This document shows, in pieces, positions 62,083-64,000 of a stretch of DNA of 64,000 bases. Source of the DNA: Microbacterium horticulturae (lineage in GTDB: Bacteria > Actinomycetota > Actinomycetes > Actinomycetales > Microbacteriaceae); assembly GCF_029094505.1 (NCBI RefSeq), contig NZ_CP119108.1:3286001-3350000 (forward strand), in the 5' to 3' direction. Position numbers and translations under genes: made by a program. Under the pieces are notes generated by a model. That model was not told the origin of the DNA. It saw only the letters and a list, made by a program, of their open reading frames with translations, and made no database searches. Within the stretch, counting starts at the first letter, position 1, and each line of letters begins with the position of its first letter.

Positions 62083-63674
62083 GCGTCCACCGTTCTGGTA
62101 CGCAGGCCCGTCCGCGTCTGGCCGTGCACACCTGCCAGCACCTCGACGGCGGCGCGCAGCTGCTCCTCACCGGTGCCGCGGGCGCTGACGTATCCGTCGG
62201 GCCGTAGGAGGATCCAGTCGCCGGCCCGGGCAGCAAGGGTCTCGTGGACGCAGCCGTCGAGGTCCCGCACCGCCGCATCCTGGCGGCGGCTGATCGTCAC
62301 CTCGTCCACCCACGCGGGCATCGCGGCGTTGACCGCGTCGATCCCACCGCCGGCGAAGACGAGAAGGTGCCAGCCCGGGTTCCGCAGCGCCGCGCGCAAC
62401 ATCGTCCAGCCGGGCGATTGGGCGTCTTCAGCAGAGACCTGAGTGAGCCGCTCGCCGGGTCGAGGCCCTTGGGCGGTTCCGCCGGCCGGCACGGTGAGCG
62501 GGCTGTCGGGGTAGCCGATCGTCAGGCCCGACATGTTGCGGATCAGCTGACGCGCGAAATCGCGATCCGTCTCGCGCACGTCGACGTCATCACCGTCCGC
62601 GGGCACCATGGCGTTCTCCATGACCTCGCTCGTCGAGGAGAGCAGAGCGCGGCCGATGGGTACGCGTTCGGCGTCGTAGGTGCTGAGCAACTCGGGATCG
62701 GCGTCACCCCGGATGACCATGGCGAGTTTCCAGGCCAGGTTGTACGCGTCTTGGATGCCGGTGTTCAGGCCCTGTCCGGATGCCGGGGAGTGCACGTGCG
62801 CCGCGTCGCCGGAGACGAAGCAGCGTCCGACGTGCATCGCCGGTACGGCCCGCTGCTGGATGGTGAACTTCGATGTCCAGCTGGGACGCTCGACGATGGT
62901 CTGGTCTCCCAACGCCCGAGAGAGCTTCTCGGAGAATTGCCGGGCGATCTGGTCGGGGCGGTCAGGATCGCCCTCGCCCTTGGTGTCCAGCAGCCGCCAC
63001 TTGCCCGGTTCGGGGAAGGGGAACAGCATGAGCGCGCCGTCACCGGGGAACAGCCAGTGCACGCCGTCGCGGTCGAGGTCGGTGTGCACTATGGCGTCGG
63101 CGATCAGCCAGGTGTGGGCAGGTTCGCCCTCCAACCGCAGCCCGAGCGACTTGCGAATGGTCGAGTGTCCGCCGTCGCAGCCCCACAGGTATTGCGTGCG
63201 CACCGTCTCACGCACGCCACCGCCCGAGTCGCCGTCCCCACACAGCACGGCCGTGACGCCCTCGTCGTCTTGCTCGAACGACTCCAGTCTCGTGCTCCAT
63301 TCCACGGCGACATCGGCTGCCGCGGCGTCCGCTCGAAGCACGCGCTCGATGATGACCTGATCGATGTTGAACATGAACGGGAATCGCGTCGGCAACCCGT
63401 CGAAACGGAAATCGACCCGATTCGCGGGACCACCCTGGTGGCGTATGAACGCGTTGACCCGCGTTCCGTGGGGAGCGATTTCGCCGAGCAGCCCGAGCTG
63501 GTCGTAGATCTCGAGACTGCGGGCGTGCGCGCCCAGTGCTCGACTCGTCGTCGCGGGGCCGGCTGCGGCATCCACCAGCCGAACCTTCACCCCCGACCGG
63601 GCCAGGAGCGACGCGGCCATCAGACCGACCGGACCGGCCCCCACCACGAGGACATCCTCATCGAAAGTCGTCAT
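62079..63674 (-). CDS. FAD-dependent aromatic hydroxylase (PheA/TfdB-type monooxygenase)
   Basis: 531 aa. GAGPVGLMAASLLARSG (FAD ADP site), GCDGGHSTIRKSLGL (the DG motif of NADPH flavin hydroxylases) and CFVSGDAAHVHSPASGQGLN with GIQDAYNLAWKLA (FAD ribityl site). A C-terminal thioredoxin-like domain (~420-531) ends in a region typical of phenol hydroxylase relatives. It inserts one oxygen into an aromatic compound. RBS GGAGG lies upstream. Divergent from a MarR gene with a palindrome on the promoter. Confidence 0.9.
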   Translation of the reverse strand: MTTFDEDVLVVGAGPVGLMAASLLARSGVKVRLVDAAAGPATTSRALGAHARSLEIYDQLGLLGEIAPHGTRVNAFIRHQGGPANRVDFRFDGLPTRFPFMFNIDQVIIERVLRADAAAADVAVEWSTRLESFEQDDEGVTAVLCGDGDSGGGVRETVRTQYLWGCDGGHSTIRKSLGLRLEGEPAHTWLIADAIVHTDLDRDGVHWLFPGDGALMLFPFPEPGKWRLLDTKGEGDPDRPDQIARQFSEKLSRALGDQTIVERPSWTSKFTIQQRAVPAMHVGRCFVSGDAAHVHSPASGQGLNTGIQDAYNLAWKLAMVIRGDADPELLSTYDAERVPIGRALLSSTSEVMENAMVPADGDDVDVRETDRDFARQLIRNMSGLTIGYPDSPLTVPAGGTAQGPRPGERLTQVSAEDAQSPGWTMLRAALRNPGWHLLVFAGGGIDAVNAAMPAWVDEVTISRRQDAAVRDLDGCVHETLAARAGDWILLRPDGYVSARGTGEEQLRAAVEVLAGVHGQTRTGLRTRTVDA

Positions 63675-63688
63675 CCCTTCGCACCTCC

Positions 63689-63709
63689 AGTGTTAGCTAT
63701 ACTGACACT
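63689..63709. promoter_or_regulatory. MarR-type operator between monooxygenase and regulator
   Basis: Dyad AGTGTTAG-CTATA-CTGACACT, 8-base arms with one mismatch. It contains TATACT (63698-63703), a good -10 for the marR gene, and on the other strand TATAGC for the monooxygenase. Binding here would block both promoters. Confidence 0.6.
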
Positions 63710-63740
63710 GCAGAATACACCCGCGAAGGAGACGTGCACG

Positions 63741-64000
63741 ATGAGCGCTGAGTTGCAGCCCGACGCCGACCTGCCCCTGCTTGCGCTTCTGCACCGAGCG
63801 GCACGCTGGTTCGGCGACGAGTTCCTGGCGCGGTTGGCGGCAGCCGGCGTCGACCCGATCACACCGGCCCACGCGACCGTGCTCAGTCATCTCGACGCAG
63901 ACACGGCGCTGAGCATCTCTGAGCTGGCGCGCAGGGCGGATGTGACGCGGCAGACCATGCACCGTTCCGTCACCCAGCTCATCGATGAGGGTCTGCTGCG
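63741..64000 (+). CDS. MarR-family transcriptional regulator, truncated by the window edge
   Basis: The first 86 codons are present. Helical N-terminus (LLALLHRAARWFGDEFLARL), then the winged-helix core (HATVLSHLDADTALSISELA..ADVTRQTMHRSVTQLIDEGLL). GAAGGAG lies upstream of the ATG. It probably represses itself and the divergent monooxygenase/cyclase operon until an aromatic ligand binds. Confidence 0.85.
   Translation, partial: MSAELQPDADLPLLALLHRAARWFGDEFLARLAAAGVDPITPAHATVLSHLDADTALSISELARRADVTRQTMHRSVTQLIDEGLL

Noticed and set aside
1..64000. CRISPR arrays, tRNA or rRNA genes
   Set aside because: No regularly spaced repeats, cloverleaf-like segments or rRNA-like stretches were seen on reading; a covariance-model scan would be needed to exclude a tRNA fully.

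Overview
The window is high-GC DNA from an actinobacterium, most likely Microbacteriaceae (Microbacterium-like). This rests on the strong G/C third-position bias, many 1-4 bp ATGA/GTGA start-stop overlaps, several apparently leaderless promoters (TANNNT, 6-7 nt, then ATG/GTG), and family content such as CopD/CtaG fusions, MptD-type ECF proteins and PucR/CdaR regulators. The genus is inferred from general knowledge; no rRNA or tRNA gene was found to test it.

Layout. 1-1100: dead IS110-family transposase (amber codon, two frameshifts) and its non-coding flank. 1101-11240: copper-handling block. A minus-strand run (CopD/CtaG fusion, CopA P-type ATPase, DUF5134, YcnI, CopC/CopD fusion) stands opposite a BlaI/CopY-type repressor and an M56 protease. 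Three related CTAC-N5-GTAG palindromes lie on the candidate promoters. A YibE/F membrane protein follows. 11241-13825: a decayed stretch with a YoaK (DUF1275) pseudogene, an intact SDR dehydrogenase and a VOC fragment. 13826-20931: a six-gene overlapping operon joining an IrtAB-like pair of ABC permease-ATPases to an ECF module (two MptD-type S proteins, EcfT, fused EcfA), headed by a Fur-like box. It is probably for siderophore or metal uptake.

21240-58699: about 37 kb of catabolic genes. They include three class III CoA-transferases, a crotonase, a sarcosine-oxidase-like flavoenzyme, two Dpp/Opp-type ABC importers, a cupin, degradative HMG-CoA reductase plus HMG-CoA lyase (the mevalonate-degradation pair), a MaoC-type hydratase, PaiB, ornithine cyclodeaminase, two YtcJ-type amidohydrolases, a BDS1-type metallo-beta-lactamase-fold hydrolase with an altered metal motif, DUF917 plus a hydantoinase/oxoprolinase subunit, and an M20 amidohydrolase. 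Three PucR/CdaR-type regulators are interspersed. My reading is a set of modules that import amide- or peptide-like compounds, hydrolyse or open them, load acids onto CoA and cleave them to acetyl-CoA and acetoacetate. The substrate is unknown.

58700-60103: gene-poor and decayed (a metallophosphoesterase pseudogene, IS-end-like repeats, a terminator-like hairpin). 60104-64000: a methyltransferase/DUF2249 pair and a flavin monooxygenase/cyclase operon divergent from a MarR regulator cut by the window edge, with a palindrome between them.
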